Shown here piece by piece: positions 20,523-32,910 of a stretch of DNA of 64,000 bases. This DNA is from Catonia carolina (Eukaryota; Arthropoda; Insecta; Hemiptera; Achilidae). The stretch's first letter is position 1. Each line of letters starts with the position of its first letter. The notes below the pieces were generated by a model, which was not told the DNA's origin, did no database searches, and saw only the letters and a list, made by a program, of their open reading frames with translations. The position numbers were made by a program, and so were the translations under genes. Location: contig JAQMRL010000022.1 in the NCBI GenBank assembly GCA_035578175.1, positions 3,914,001-3,978,000 on the forward strand, in the 5' to 3' direction.

Positions 20523-21765
20523 ATCTGTTGAAAATCAAAATAATTTATTACTTTATTGTGAAGATTTTTGCTCATTTTTTATTGGCTTTAATTTATTCAG
20601 TTTTTGTACTATGCCATTAACCTTACTTAACAACAGTTTGAATTCCAGCAGGTTTAACATTTTTGGAACTAAAATGATCAGATGGTTTTTTTGTAGAACA
20701 TACAAAAAAGTTTTTCAGAAAATCAGGGGAATTATCACACCAATATTACACCTGTCTGAGGTGTTCAAGGAATGCAGTTCTCTTTCTGCTCTATGTTGCT
20801 CATGAAAAATAGGAAAGATGATACATTAATGGTGATTCATGTTAAGTACATTTAATGATTCAGTAGATTTAATGAGTTTTTCTTGTCTGACATTTTATTA
20901 ATCACACAAAATATCATTTTATTTTTTTCACAGTTTGAGAATGCATAAAAATTAAAATTTTCAGTAAAATGATTTCTTCCAATTTCAAAATTTACTCAAA
21001 AAGTGGCAACTTTTAACTTTTTAAACAAGAAATATGTTTATAATCCTTGTAAACCTCCCACATTTTAAACAAAAGTGTAATTGTAATTTAATCTTCAGAT
21101 GTAATCAAATAAAAAAATTTAATGGTACTGTTAGCAACAGAAAATTAAATTACAATATTTTTGGCAGTGATTTAAAAAGAAAAAAATATAGATGTGATTT
21201 TTTTTGTTGGTGCAATAGTATTGAACTTTTAATACAGAATCAATGAATAATTCTATATCATGTTAGGTTTTAAAAACCAATTTAATAAAATAAACATTGA
21301 AAGTTTTCATGATCTGATTTATTTTATCTTTCTTTATATAAATCCATCTTTAAAGAATGTTAAACATAATTTTTCCAATCAACACCTCAGAACAGGTGCT
21401 CAAAAAAAACCTAAAATTTCAATTATCTACAACAAATATTTAACCTAAATTACAATTGCTCGGGATATCAGAGCTCCATGTTGGTTAAAATAGAGCAAAA
21501 GGTTAAAACAGTAATGAAGAATTAATTACATAAATACAATTGACATTAATCAAACAATTAATAAAAACCAATATTATTGTAAATTGGATAACCAAAAACT
21601 TATCAAAGTTTAATATTTAATATTATCATGTATGTATCTGTACACTTAAAATTCATTTATTGTAATCAACCAAAGACTACTTTTAATATTTTTAATAGTT
21701 GTATTAGATAATTTATAGATTGCTATTGTATATAGTGTAAATAAAGCATGCAGCTAAATAGATGT
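20523..21765 (+). other. Probable 3' UTR of the PDZ gene
   Basis: There are no splice sites or domains; the short frames here are not coding. AATAAA occurs at 21284-21289 and 21740-21745, the latter (gtgtAATAAAgcatgc context) being a plausible poly(A) signal. The extent is inferred. Confidence 0.5.
21740..21745 (+). promoter_or_regulatory. Possible poly(A) signal AATAAA
   Basis: The hexamer lies 1.2 kb past the PDZ-gene stop. In AT-rich DNA the hexamer is common, so this is only a candidate. Confidence 0.3.
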
Positions 21766-21920
21766 GTTTTAGTATGTAATGTTAAAAAAAGTATGTTTTT
21801 AAATGTATCTTTTAAATCAAATTTTTATAAATTTATTAATTAATGTAACCCAAATCTTCTTTGTCTTGTTCAATTAACTTTCATAGACTTGTTACCTGGG
21901 GTTTTTTATGAGCTTTCACT

Positions 21921-22058
21921 TTAGTTTTTTTTTAGTTTATTTAGTTGCGTCAACAGGTTGGTCATATTAGCGACTACTGTGAGTTTTAACAAGTTAAAAT
22001 TTCCAAGCCCTAACCGGGAATCAAACCCAGGACCTTCTGATTTGTAGGTTAGTGCGAA
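21921..22058 (-). repeat. SINE-1, minus strand
   Basis: A tttagtttatttagttgcgt tail is followed by 'ggtcatattagcgactactg', then ccctaaccgggaatcaaacc (B box on the minus strand). The tRNA-like head is truncated. Confidence 0.7.
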
Positions 22059-22794
22059 TATTAAATTTAAAGTTCTAATTAATTTTTAAATTCATGAACA
22101 CCTGGTTTAATAAACCACATAAAGCTTCTGTACTGAATGAGTTGTGTAGTAACACATAGAGATGCATTTACTTAATCATCTTTACCATTACCTTTAGAGC
22201 TTTGTTATGATGAACATAACAAAGAGTACTTTAAAAAGTATAAACTTAATTTGTACTTAACAGAAAGTAACAAACAAGTACAGAAAAAAACAAAAAGACA
22301 AAACTGTTACAATTCATTATCTTTCTGTTCAAAGATTGTATCATTACAGTGCAATTCACATACGCTAATCTCCTCCTTTTTGTTTTTTATAACCCAAAAT
22401 TAAAATAAAAAAAAATTAATTTGAAAATGTTATGAGAACGTGCTGATCAAATGTTTTTTAATAAGGTCATCAAATGTTCTTGTTCGCTTCAGCTCACTGA
22501 TTGGCTGTACCATTAGTAACCAAGACTAAATCCAAGGGAAATTTAAATCTCATGGGCCAATTTTACAACTAACATTTATTCATATTTTAAAGACTTTTTG
22601 CCTTGTTGCTGCAACCATAAGATTTTCAGAAACCATTCTTTTCAAGTTTAAGCACTTATTAAATTTCATTAACCCAACCTATTTTTGGTTCCTTGACATT
22701 CTCTTTCCTCTCTTACATAGTAACTTACCTTAGAAAATATTCACAAGTTTGCAATGAGTTTATTTTTGCATGTTATTCCCAGTGATCCTTCATT
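22059..22794. other. No feature recognised
   Basis: AT-rich intergenic DNA. Confidence 0.45.
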
Positions 22795-22950
22795 ATTCAT
22801 CTTTTTCTCAGTCCAGCGGATCTGCATTCACCCCGCAAACGAATGACCATTACTTCTAATCTTGCTTTAGTCTCCTTCCTCAATATCCTAAGTTTCACTT
22901 CTATGCAGAAACACTACAGAAAAATATTTTCAAAAATAGTTTCCTTATCT
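22795..22950 (-). mobile_element. LINE C-terminal remnant
   Basis: Minus-strand translation gives LEVMVIRLRGECRS in one frame and MQIRWTEKKMNNEGSLG in another. These match the LxxxxxRRMLxIxWTDKxxNEEVL block of arthropod non-LTR reverse transcriptases. It is short and frameshifted. Confidence 0.45.
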
Positions 22951-23301
22951 CAACATTTTATATATATTAGTAAGGGTAGGTGAAGATGAGTTGACTAGTT
23001 GATGGTGATGTATACCATTGTGCATAGTATTCTTGCCTCTTCATCTTATATGCACAAAACAAACAAACCTTCAACCTACAAAGTGTAAAGTGAAAAACAA
23101 GTGTGGAAGGGATGACAATGATGCACAGTCCTTCCCCTCTGACTGGCCAACTAAAAATTGTTTTACTCTACAAAGAGTAATATGAATGTTCTTTGAGCAA
23201 ATATAAACCAGAGATTTTTTTCAGCCATAATAACTAAAAAAAAATATTTCTTTTATAAAGAAAATTTCAGTTTTATATCATAATTTCAGAATACTGAAAT
23301 A
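22951..23301. other. No feature recognised
   Basis: AT-rich DNA just downstream of the candidate minus-strand gene; it could include its 3' UTR. Confidence 0.35.
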
Positions 23302-25465
23302 TCAAATCTTAAGATTTTCACAGATGTTATACTTATCAAAAATGTTTAAAAAACACACTGGTAATCCTTTAGCACAGATATCCACAAGTATTGGTTTCAT
23401 TGTTGTTTCAAAGAAAATATCATCTCTTTCAGAAGTATATAATATTATACAATTAAACAGAAAATTTGGTGTTCCTTCATCCTTCACTTTTATGGAAATG
23501 TAAACTGTTAAAAAACTGAAAGTAAGTAGGCAGCTCATTATAAAAAAAATTAATCCTTCTAATATTGAATGTAATTTGGCCCATAAACCATTCAACAAAC
23601 ATTCTAGCATACAAGAAGAATCAAAGCAATGTCTTCATATCACTTATTACTATCAAATATTAATGATAGCTTTCTTAAAAACAATACCGATTTAGATTTG
23701 GGTAATGTTTCTACAATTAAAATTGATGTCAGTTTTGTCTATTAGTAATTTAAGTTTATATATTTATTATAAAATGTATTTGTATACCATCTAACGATAA
23801 GGATAATAATTTTAATTAATAAATGTTTCATAAATTAAACATACAGTTGTATAAAATACATCGTATTTAATTATATTGTTGTAAACATTTTATGTGTGCT
23901 ATATGTGTTTATGTAAATTATTACTTGACATTCTTTTTTTTATTTGTTTAAAGTCTGAGTAATAAAAATATTTTAAACTATATTTTGCATATTTATATAA
24001 CCTATACTATTCCAAAATCCTGAATGCTTTTAATTTTGAATACAATATCAACTGGAATATTAAGTAAATAAATGCTTCTCACGCACTCAATCATATTGTT
24101 TTTGATACCAGTTTTGCACGCAACCAAATGCAGACAGAACGTAACTATGGAGGATCCGAGATTCTTCTCAAAAGATCAATCCAGGGCGCCATCAAAATCT
24201 GATTGCTCTTACTTCAATTTTATCAGCCATATAGGAATGAATTTCATTAAAATTATAGCTCCACATGTTTTTTTTGAAACTGTAAGAATTTGAAACACTT
24301 AACATTCTAATTGGAGAACATCTAACTCATTATGGCACTACCCTTTGTGTGATTTTTGCAATAGATTGTTTCAATGCAAAATCTTAATTTAAACAACAGT
24401 GGTTATTTTATACAGTTGATGAGAAAATATATTTTGTTTTTGGCAGTAAAACATTTTTGAAACTATTTAGCTGAGTAACAGCACAGTCAAACAATATTGA
24501 AAGCAACCCATCACCAGAGAATAACCAGTTGGTCACATTCTGAATTCGATAATTTAGGCATAAAGGCTTCATGAATGGAGACCTGGGTTTAGTGGGAGTC
24601 TTTTCACGAATGGGATGAAGACATCCTACCTGCATGAAAATTAGTTTTCATAAAATATCATTCAAAAGGACAGTGATTTTATCATTAAAAAATATAAAAA
24701 AGGTACAGAAAGAACTATTTAATAACAGATACTAAATAGAGCTAGTTTATTTATTAGTCACTCCTTCCAAAACTTAAAATTTTGCGGTTAAGCAGAACCA
24801 AAATTTGGGCATTTATAAATAAGAGTTCCATGGAACTTTTAATAGGACCTTAATGAGTTATAATAAAAGCTATTTCTAACCGACTTTTTGCAGTTCCTAT
24901 GTGTATCCCTACTCCACACTAGCTGTGTCTGAATTGTTTCCCTCTGGTAGGATATGCATACAATACATATTTTATGGACAAATATATACATCACACACAT
25001 GCTTGGGCTCAAATTAGGTGTCGAGTCAACAATTAACACGGATGTGGTGGGAGGGTGAGGGAGGAAGAGGTGTAATAAGTAATCACTGTAAAAGTCTACT
25101 GATCTGGTTTCTGTTAAAATAATTAAAATTCTGTGATTGCTGCAGAACTGACTCATTCTTTCAATAAATTTACTTAAAATAACAACTGATAAATCAAATA
25201 CAGTTTGCAACAAAATTATGAAAATAAGTATTGCAGAAACACCTTACATTAAGTGCCTGGGAAGAATATCAGCAGTAAAAGTTATAACAAACTACTCTAA
25301 TGCCATGCTGGATATTCTTACCTCTGCTAACTGTTTGTGTGGATATGGATAACCTAGAGATACTTCTTTTGCGATCCCTCTGTAGAAGCTACATGACCCA
25401 CAGTATAGCAGTACTGTTATAAAGCTAAGAGTTTCAGATAATTGCTGATAAATAGAGCTCACCAT
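23302..25465 (-). CDS. Candidate three-exon gene for an unidentified membrane protein
   Basis: Three minus-strand segments with splice-like ends join in phase: 25322-25465 (ATG to GCAGAG|gtaaga), 24515-24629 (catgcag| to TCTCTG|gtgatg) and 23302-23603 (tatgctag| to TGA). The product would be 186 residues. It begins MVSSIYQQLSETLSFITVLL, a hydrophobic N-terminus, followed by KEVSLGYPYPHKQLAE. The middle exon is basic (HPIREKTPTKPRSPFMKPL). The last has a strong membrane segment (GLIFFIMSCLLTFSFLTVYI) and a polar tail with SERDDIFFETTMKPILV. The donor after TCTCTG is weak, and the first exon might begin at an acceptor at 25444 rather than at ATG. I recognise no family. It may be a partial gene, or chance. 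Confidence 0.4.
23604..24514 (-). other. Putative intron of the candidate gene
   Basis: The plus-strand frame at 24072-24293 has a signal-peptide-like start (MLLTHSIILFLIPVLHATKC) but no other support. The candidate middle exon's frame also runs on past the proposed donor to a stop at 24408. Confidence 0.3.
24630..25321 (-). other. Putative intron of the candidate gene
   Basis: A 692-bp phase-0 gap. The 124-codon minus-strand frame at 24839-25213 within it has no domain and no splice partners. Confidence 0.3.
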
Positions 25466-25904
25466 AGCAATGGTTTTTTTTAACAGTTATAAAAAAGATT
25501 TGTGCATACTGTGCCATACGCATGTCACAGGAACCAGAGCATCTCTAGTACACCATGATTGAAGATAATTAAAGATGGCTAGTGATAAACATGATGGTTA
25601 GGAATACGCAGCAAGATTCCTCCCCCACTGTCATCAAAAATGATGACAGTCATCAAAAATTTTTACAATTTTTAAAATCTTTTACACCTACATTATGTTT
25701 TGAAAACCACAATACATGTACATGCTATTTCTTATTGCAGTATCTTTAGATTGAGTTCTGTTCCAACAAACTATTTATACTGTAAGATTTTTCCTCCTAA
25801 CAGTTAATTGAGAGGAGATTTTATTTCATTAAGTATAAATTTCTTTTAAAAAAATTATCTTTTATTCAATCATATCCAGCAATTGTTTTAACCTCTTTCT
25901 AAAC
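25466..25904. other. No gene; small hairpin
   Basis: ctgtcatc and gatgacag at about 25628-25649 form an 8-bp hairpin followed by a second partial copy (tcatcaaaaat). Nothing else is supported. Confidence 0.4.
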
Positions 25905-26180
25905 AAGTGTGAATTAGTGAATAAATTTTTCAAAAGATATAACTACTTTGGAAGATTTATGATCAACTTTATTCCTCTTACAAGTTTCCTCGCCCAACAC
26001 AACTCCACTCCATCTCTCTCTATCATTGTTCTTTTGGCATTGCATCTTTTTCCCAATTCATCCATAATTAAACCTATCCACTTTACCCTTGGTCTTTTCC
26101 CTCCATCTCAAAGTACAGCATCCTTTTCAACAGTCTTCACTCCTCCATATTAACATGGTGAAACCATATCAGCTATGTTT
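25905..26180 (-). mobile_element. LINE extreme C-terminal remnant
   Basis: Minus-strand translation gives KRPRVKWIGLIMDELGKRCN and then RTMIERDGVEL. This matches the RPRKRWxDxxxxDLxxxxxxxWxxxAxDRxxWR ending of arthropod non-LTR elements. The plus-strand 78-codon frame is its shadow. Confidence 0.55.
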
Positions 26181-26926
26181 ATCCAATCCTTCTTAACGGC
26201 AGTTTGGAAGAATACAGAAAATAAAATTTTGGGAGTCATTGTTGAATTTCACCTTTATGAAAATCCTTATCAAATCTTATTTTTGTAATAAATACCTAAT
26301 AAAGGAATGCAAATTGATCAGTGAATTTTTGGTCAGGTAGATTTAACACAGTAGTTAATTACTGGGATTCAACACCATCTATGCTTATATAAATTTATAA
26401 GCATCTTTTTCAGAAAAAAACCTATCTGAAGTACAAGTGAATATTTAAAAGCAAATGAAAATTTAAATAAATTAAATTAAAACTCAATGTTCTAATATTT
26501 TTGAATCAAAAGTTCCTCTCCTCTTCACAGTAATAAGGTTCTAACAACTTTCATGTAACAATATTAAATTGATAATGTATACTATCGTGGCAATAGAGAT
26601 CATTCTCAGTATGTTTACATGAAAATCATAAACCGTTAATATTAACAAAATTTCACAATAAGTTAATATGCAAGGACTTTCATAAGCAATGAGGGTATAA
26701 TCATATTATTTAAAAAGCAAAATTTGGTCCAATGTATTTTAAATAGAGATTCTGTTTATCCTACAAACAACAAAAACAAAATTATTGAATTAAAGTTCTA
26801 ACGGTGCTGCTATTCTGACAGCAACTTTCCTTAGTTTGGTTAGTATTAAAGGGCCATTATGGTGACAGGAATTGTTTATATCTAATTTAATTTCATAAAT
26901 AACACTTATACAACAAAATAAGACTA
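26181..26926. other. No feature recognised
   Basis: AT-rich intergenic DNA. Confidence 0.5.
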
Positions 26927-27124
26927 CTGTGTGGCAAAGATTTGATTGCCTTTTGTGGAGAGGAGCAGAATCAGCCCGCTACTAGCCTTCTCAGTAACAC
27001 TTCATTATGCACCAAGTCCAGTGTACTAGTCAGTAGTAGTACATAATGAAATGTTATTGAGAAGGCAAGTAGCGGGCTGATTCTGCTCCTCTCCGCAAAG
27101 GGCAATCAAATCATTGCCACACAG
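26927..27124. mobile_element. Hairpin MITE of 198 bp, TA-flanked
   Basis: Two arms of about 86 bp (26927-27012 and 27039-27124) are inverted copies with about seven differences, separated by a loop of about 26 bp. The ends are CTGTGTGGCAA, flanked by TA at 26925-26926 and 27125-27126. The arms are GC-richer than the surroundings (gaggagcagaatcagcccgc). TA flanks and a hairpin suggest a Tc1/mariner-mobilised MITE. A transcript would form a long near-perfect hairpin. Confidence 0.85.
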
Positions 27125-27126
27125 TA

Positions 27127-30100
27127 TGTGTTAATATAAATTGTGAAATTGTTCGTTAGGAATATTAGTATTATTGTACAAAATAATTCATATGGGCCAG
27201 CATGTAAAATTAAAAATACAAAGACTGTTTATGAAATTGAAAAAAGAACAGGACTGGTAAAAGCACACTGAGGCATGTTTTGTTAAAAGTACAATCATGC
27301 ATGAAAATTTCATTCTAAAAACTGTAAGCTAAAAAATCTAAATCTGTTTAAGCTCATGTCCTTACTCTTTTTGGTTATGTCTGACTATTTTGTACATTAA
27401 TGATAATGAAAATGAAGGAGACAGATGAAAAGGAGTGATTAAAAAATCCTTTGAAATAATGGAATTAGAAGGTGTTTACTTAAAATGAATCAAAAATGAT
27501 CTCGGAAGAATATTTCTTTTATTTAATGAAAATTAGAAAAAGAAAGCATGAGCATAGATTTTAATTTGAAAATCAATTAAAAAAATAACTTAAATTAATC
27601 AATCACTCATATTGTGCTTCTCTTAATGAACTTAATAAATATATTTTTATATATATATTTTTCTAACTGGACCCTTTAAAAGTAAGGATAAGTAACGTCC
27701 AGGCAAATAATATAGTACACAAATAATGATCATCGAAAACAACAATTACATTAATAATAAATCATCAATTATAATTATACAACAGTTGTAATTAATTAAT
27801 GTTATGTATAAAACATGAATAATAAAAAAATTAATTTACTAATAAATGTACAACAACATTTAATTACAATTAAAGAATACAATCGAATGAAAAATCTTTT
27901 AAAAGTGTGTAAAAATTTTAAACATTAATCAATAATTAATATTAATTAATTAATCTCTAAGAGATCTAAACTATACAACAAATTATGTACAAACGATTTT
28001 TGGAAGTGTCTTTTTAGAAACATCCGACAATAAAAGTCTCATTACAAGTAATTGATAACACATTTATATGCATGTATATATATTATATATATATAATTTA
28101 TAAATGTAATATATATGTATAATAAGAATATTAATAAAAATTAACATCTACCAAGATAATTACAATAACTTATAACATCTTAAATTATAAATTAGCGTTT
28201 TGATTGCACAAAGGTAATAATTTATTAATAACAATAATAAAACCTATCATTATAATTCTTTATATTAAAATTTAAAAAAAGATGATTTTTTAATATTTGT
28301 TTTTTTATTACAACATGTAGGAGAAGTTATAGCCCTTACTACGCTTTAAAACATTTTCTTTTAATATTTAAACATAACACTTATAAAATTGCTATTAAAT
28401 CGTATAAAATATACATTAACATGTAATAAACTATTTAATATAGATCTTAAAATTAATCAATAAAACTAAATAAACCCTGATAACCAATTTAAGAAAAATT
28501 AAACATAATAAAATTTAAGTAATTTAATGCACATTTAAAATATAAATATTATAATGCACAATATAATTCAGTGGTTTTTTTTGAAATTGATAGATATCTA
28601 TGTTAGACAAATCATTTTTTTCCGTGTATTGTGGCACCAGCACATTTTAGGTTTAAATGTATGTCATAAATATTTCCCCTTATAAAAATGTATTAACCCT
28701 TTCCACTTTGTGAAGTCTCACCACAATTAAATTGTTAATCAATTAATTTACATAAAAACGGTGTTTTATCGTTCCACTCATCTGTTGTGCTATACACAAC
28801 ATTGAATTTACTGCTACTTTTTAAATTTCTATTGCATGTTGCTCTCTGCAGGATGAAATATAAACCTTTTTAAGAGCGTTCAGAAAAGTAACATACATTT
28901 TCAGCCTGTCAGCTGAACTAACCTGAGTTTTTGTTTGTATTTATAAGTAGGTGCCAGTTTATTTTCATATAGAAAAATCTTGCAGTTTTTTTTTAATGTG
29001 AAAATAAAATATCATCAGCGTTTCATTTTTGTTATTTTCTTAGACTGTGTTTATTTCATTGTAGTGTATGAAATTTTAAATGAAAATGGCAGGTATTTAG
29101 AGATAAAAGAAAATAAAGAACATAAATGAAAGTAAGAAAAAAGTCATTGAAATACATACAAGTGAAACAAGAAGTTGAGCTATGAATAATACGAGTGGAA
29201 AGGGTTTAAAAACTCCATGCATGTTTTTTACTTTTTTCGGTACTTATTGAAAGAAATTTTTTCCAAAATCTATGATTTGTACCATAATCTTTTACGTTTT
29301 TCAAATAAATTTAAAAAGGTAAAATAATTTTTACAGAATTCAATATGAGTCTACATTTCAACTTATCACTTTAGGACTTTCTCAAATCAAAAACAACGTA
29401 GAGTTGTACATAAGAACAAAGGAAAAATATTCAGATAAAAACCCTTGAATAAAACTGATATTCTGGAATGTGTAACAGCTGTTGTCTGCTTACAATAATT
29501 TTTATTTACTAATAATTTTATTGAATATTAAAATCTGAAAGTTTGAAACACTGAAACCCTAGTAAGAAATCACAAACATCATAATTACTTTCAAGATTGA
29601 TTTCATTTTTAAAACTATAATACAGATCTTAAAAACTATCGAGCAAACCACACAAAATCCTAAGAAAAAAATCAAAACGAAAACAATCACAAATAATTTT
29701 CACTAAAGAAATTTATTTAAGTCAAACAAAACACTAAAAAATCTAGGCTAAAATAAACATACCTAAGTACACGGAAATATTTTTACAACAAAACTTAAAA
29801 TAAAGTATTAACTACAACATAACATCAAAATGATTTGAGATTTATTGAAAAACTTTCAGCTGAATTTGGTCGTCCATAAAATTTAATGATAAAACATACG
29901 AGTAAAAGAGAATTAAAAGAAACCATAAGCAAGAAGGTTGTGTTTGAAACAACCATTACCATTTTTAACTTTACAGTTTTAGTTCTGACTGCAAAATTGT
30001 GCCGAGGTATTTATATACTTTTGTACCATAGAATGTTAAATATTCGACAAATCTATTCTAATAAGAAAACGAAATCCCTTTAACAGAGAAGGAGATGGCG

Positions 30101-30825
30101 GCGTAACTAATTAATTCCCAAAAATGAGAAAGTAGCAAATTTTTATAACATTCTTCCATTTTAAAGTCCCACTCTTTTATACTACCCTTACGGCAATAAA
30201 CCTAACCTTAAGGCATTAAAATTATAGTGTCCCCTCAGTGGTTAACCTGACATAGTATTAAATATTATACAAAAAGTCCTAGCTCAATTTCTTAACGAAT
30301 CTGAAATATTTCACAAGATTGCTACCTGTAGAATGCTGTTACACTCACAACAGTAGCTAGAATGAAGAAGCTGATGCACCTGTACAAACATTGAATCACC
30401 AACAACAAATATCCAATCAAGAAGACATATTGTCTAGGACACTCCACAAAAAAAAACATAACAAGCAGGTACTAACAAAATCTCTATTATAAATTAGGAC
30501 CAGAACCTTTCAGTTGCCAAAGCCAAATCAAATAGCAAAATATAAATCCAGAAAATGGTTAATTATAAAATCTAGGTAGTATAACAGCAGATACTTGTTG
30601 GCAAGGAAAATAATCTGAATGCTGTCACATACATGGCTATGAAGTAACTGAAACCATCGAAAAAATATTTTTTGGACTTTAAGCTCAGATGACTACTGTA
30701 ATGCTCTTAGTTGTTTCAATTAAAAAAAAAAATCATGTAGGTATAATGAGGTATTGTAAGTGATACAATACAAAGATTTTTTTCAGAGTTATGATAACTG
30801 GAACTGAATAATTTTCTTTACCACC
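27127..30825. other. Very AT-rich intergenic DNA
   Basis: It contains TA microsatellite stretches (for example 28073-28118). The 65-codon frame at 29886 and a GC-richer aaggagatggcggcgtaa patch near 30088-30106 have no further support. No exon or transposon end was recognised. Confidence 0.5.
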
Positions 30826-30975
30826 TCCATGGTGTAGTGACTAGCACTTTAGCCACAATGCGGAAGGTCCCGGGTTCAATTTCCGGCTAGAATCTGGGAA
30901 TTTTAATATGTTAAACCCATCATTACAGTACCAAAACCAATATAGTTGGTATGACAAAGTTGCGACTTTAAATAA
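30826..30975 (+). repeat. SINE-1, plus strand
   Basis: The head tccatggtgtagtgactagc (A-box region) is followed by tcccgggttcaatttccggc (B box), then the tail with ttggtatgacaaagttgcga and ctttaaataatat. It is the clearest plus-strand copy and defines the family's order. Confidence 0.8.
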
Positions 30976-32558
30976 TATAAAAAATAAAAAAATAACCTAC
31001 CTGTTTACAACCATATAACATGCAATTATTCTGTCAAAGAAACAATGTAATATTCTTAACATGCATATCATAATATTAATAAATATAAATTTTTTTGGTA
31101 GAAAGATATTTAATTTAGCTTTTCTGTTAAAGAATGTTTTTATGAAGAATTAAAAATAACACAAAATACACTATATAATTGAATTATTAATATGCTTTAA
31201 AAAATGTAGAAACCGATAATTTTTATAAGAAATTTTCAGCTGTTTAAATATAAATATTAATAAATATAAATTAATAAAAATAATTTTATTTTTAAAATTA
31301 CTGATTCAATAATTTTACAATGAAATTGAAGTTTTAAAGTAGAACTTAAATAATTAAAAGATGTTTCTTAACATTGGTCAATCACAGTTAGGGATATGAC
31401 AGGAAGCAACCACACAGTATCATCTGCATCAGGGACTTGGAAAAGGGATACCCCTTTAGTTGTAGAGATATTAAAAAAAATTCATTATATTTCTTATAGA
31501 ATCTAACTTAACATATCCTTGATGGAAATGATACAAAATGAAAGTATAATTATTTTTGAATGAACTGAATAAATATACTGTTTCTTGAATTATAAAAATT
31601 TAAAAAGTTTTTGTACCGTGTGATCCAAAAATAAAAATAACAGGTACAAATATTAAATATGAACTTTTTTGATAAAATAAAGAAAATAATATTTCTCAAT
31701 TATTAACACAGATAAACAATTAATAAATGTAGTAATCACCTATTTACATAATACACCAATTAAAATTATTTCAAACAAATAAAAACTACATTCATTTTTA
31801 ATAACAGCAATAATTATATAAACTACCCACTTTAATGAACAAAAACTTACATAAAAGTTCTATAATAAAGTTAATCAATTTATTTACATTTATTTAAAAA
31901 TACACATTACTTATTTACAAAAGAAGTATTAAATTTATTAATTACATGATCTATTATAAACAGTAAAAAATCAATTGATAAAAAATATATATGAGATCAA
32001 TGAATACAAAATCATATTACATACATGTATACATAAAATATGTTAATATTGTGCTGTAAATGTGTGCTTGTTAGTTTTATGGCACTGTTAAATATATATA
32101 TATATATTTATTACAGGTAAATTATAACAACAGAATACGGGTCTAAAACTTCTCCAGGTTGGTAACGTTGTACTATAAAAAATGTTAATTAAAACAATAA
32201 CAATAATAATATTAATAATAATTACAGAAGAAAACTCATCTAACATCGTTATATTACAGTGAATAAAAAACAATTTAACATACCATTAATGGTGAGAAAA
32301 ACACATGATAAATTGTACAATAAAATATAATTGCTATTTATGTATAAATAATAAAAAATAAATTCCTTCAATACCATGATTTTTAATTGAAACATTTCAT
32401 TTCAACTTAAAATCAAATCACCAATATTAATGATATATGATTTATAACAAGATGAAAATGAATCAATCTTAAATATAATATAGAAATGCTGTAATAAAAA
32501 AATTTGTTTGAGTGTTTGGAGTGGTAAACAAGTCAAAAAAATACATTATATGAACAGT
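30976..32558. other. AT-rich intergenic DNA with a TA microsatellite
   Basis: A TA repeat lies at about 32092-32107. No gene recognised. Confidence 0.5.
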
Positions 32559-32801
32559 TATATTGTCCCTCCAATGGTAAACTCGTGTTCAATTGGTAAA
32601 TTTTGCGAATATGAGTTTGTTAGTGCATGTTGTAGTAAACTCGCGAAAATGTATCTTGTTCGGTTAGGGAGATACAGCCTTTTTAATGTTACAAAAATAC
32701 ACGAAGTGTGTTAAAAGAAGAAAGCATTGAATTTGTTTTTTGCTCTTGTATAACACTGAGAATTTGCACATTTGCGAGTTTACCATTGGATGGACGATAT
32801 A
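32559..32801. mobile_element. Small TIR element (MITE), about 240 bp
   Basis: The ends tatattgtccctccaatggt and, on the other strand, tatatcgtccatccaatggt continue to aaactcg: about 27 bp with two differences. TATA at both ends leaves TA as the likely target duplication. The 68- and 74-codon frames across it are not kept as coding. Superfamily unknown. Confidence 0.65.
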
Positions 32802-32910
32802 AACAAACATAAATAATTTTGACAATAAAAAATTGAGTTTAGTCTTCAGAACTGTTTGAAAATATATTACCGTACAAATCCTGTTCATCCAGACCGAATC
32901 GACATTGAAA

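Noticed and set aside
24072..24293. Short plus-strand frame with a signal-peptide-like start
   Set aside because: Only 73 codons, no family, no flanking exon signals.
24839..25213. 124-codon minus-strand frame
   Set aside because: Low-information composition, no splice partners, and it would lie in an intron of the candidate gene.
25628..25660. gtcatcaaaaatgatgacagtcatcaaaaat as a possible short repeat array
   Set aside because: Only about two units and one small hairpin; no CRISPR-like or satellite structure.
30088..30106. aaggagatggcggcgtaa, resembling a YY1-type or start-site motif
   Set aside because: The ATG opens a three-codon frame and nothing downstream looks like a gene.
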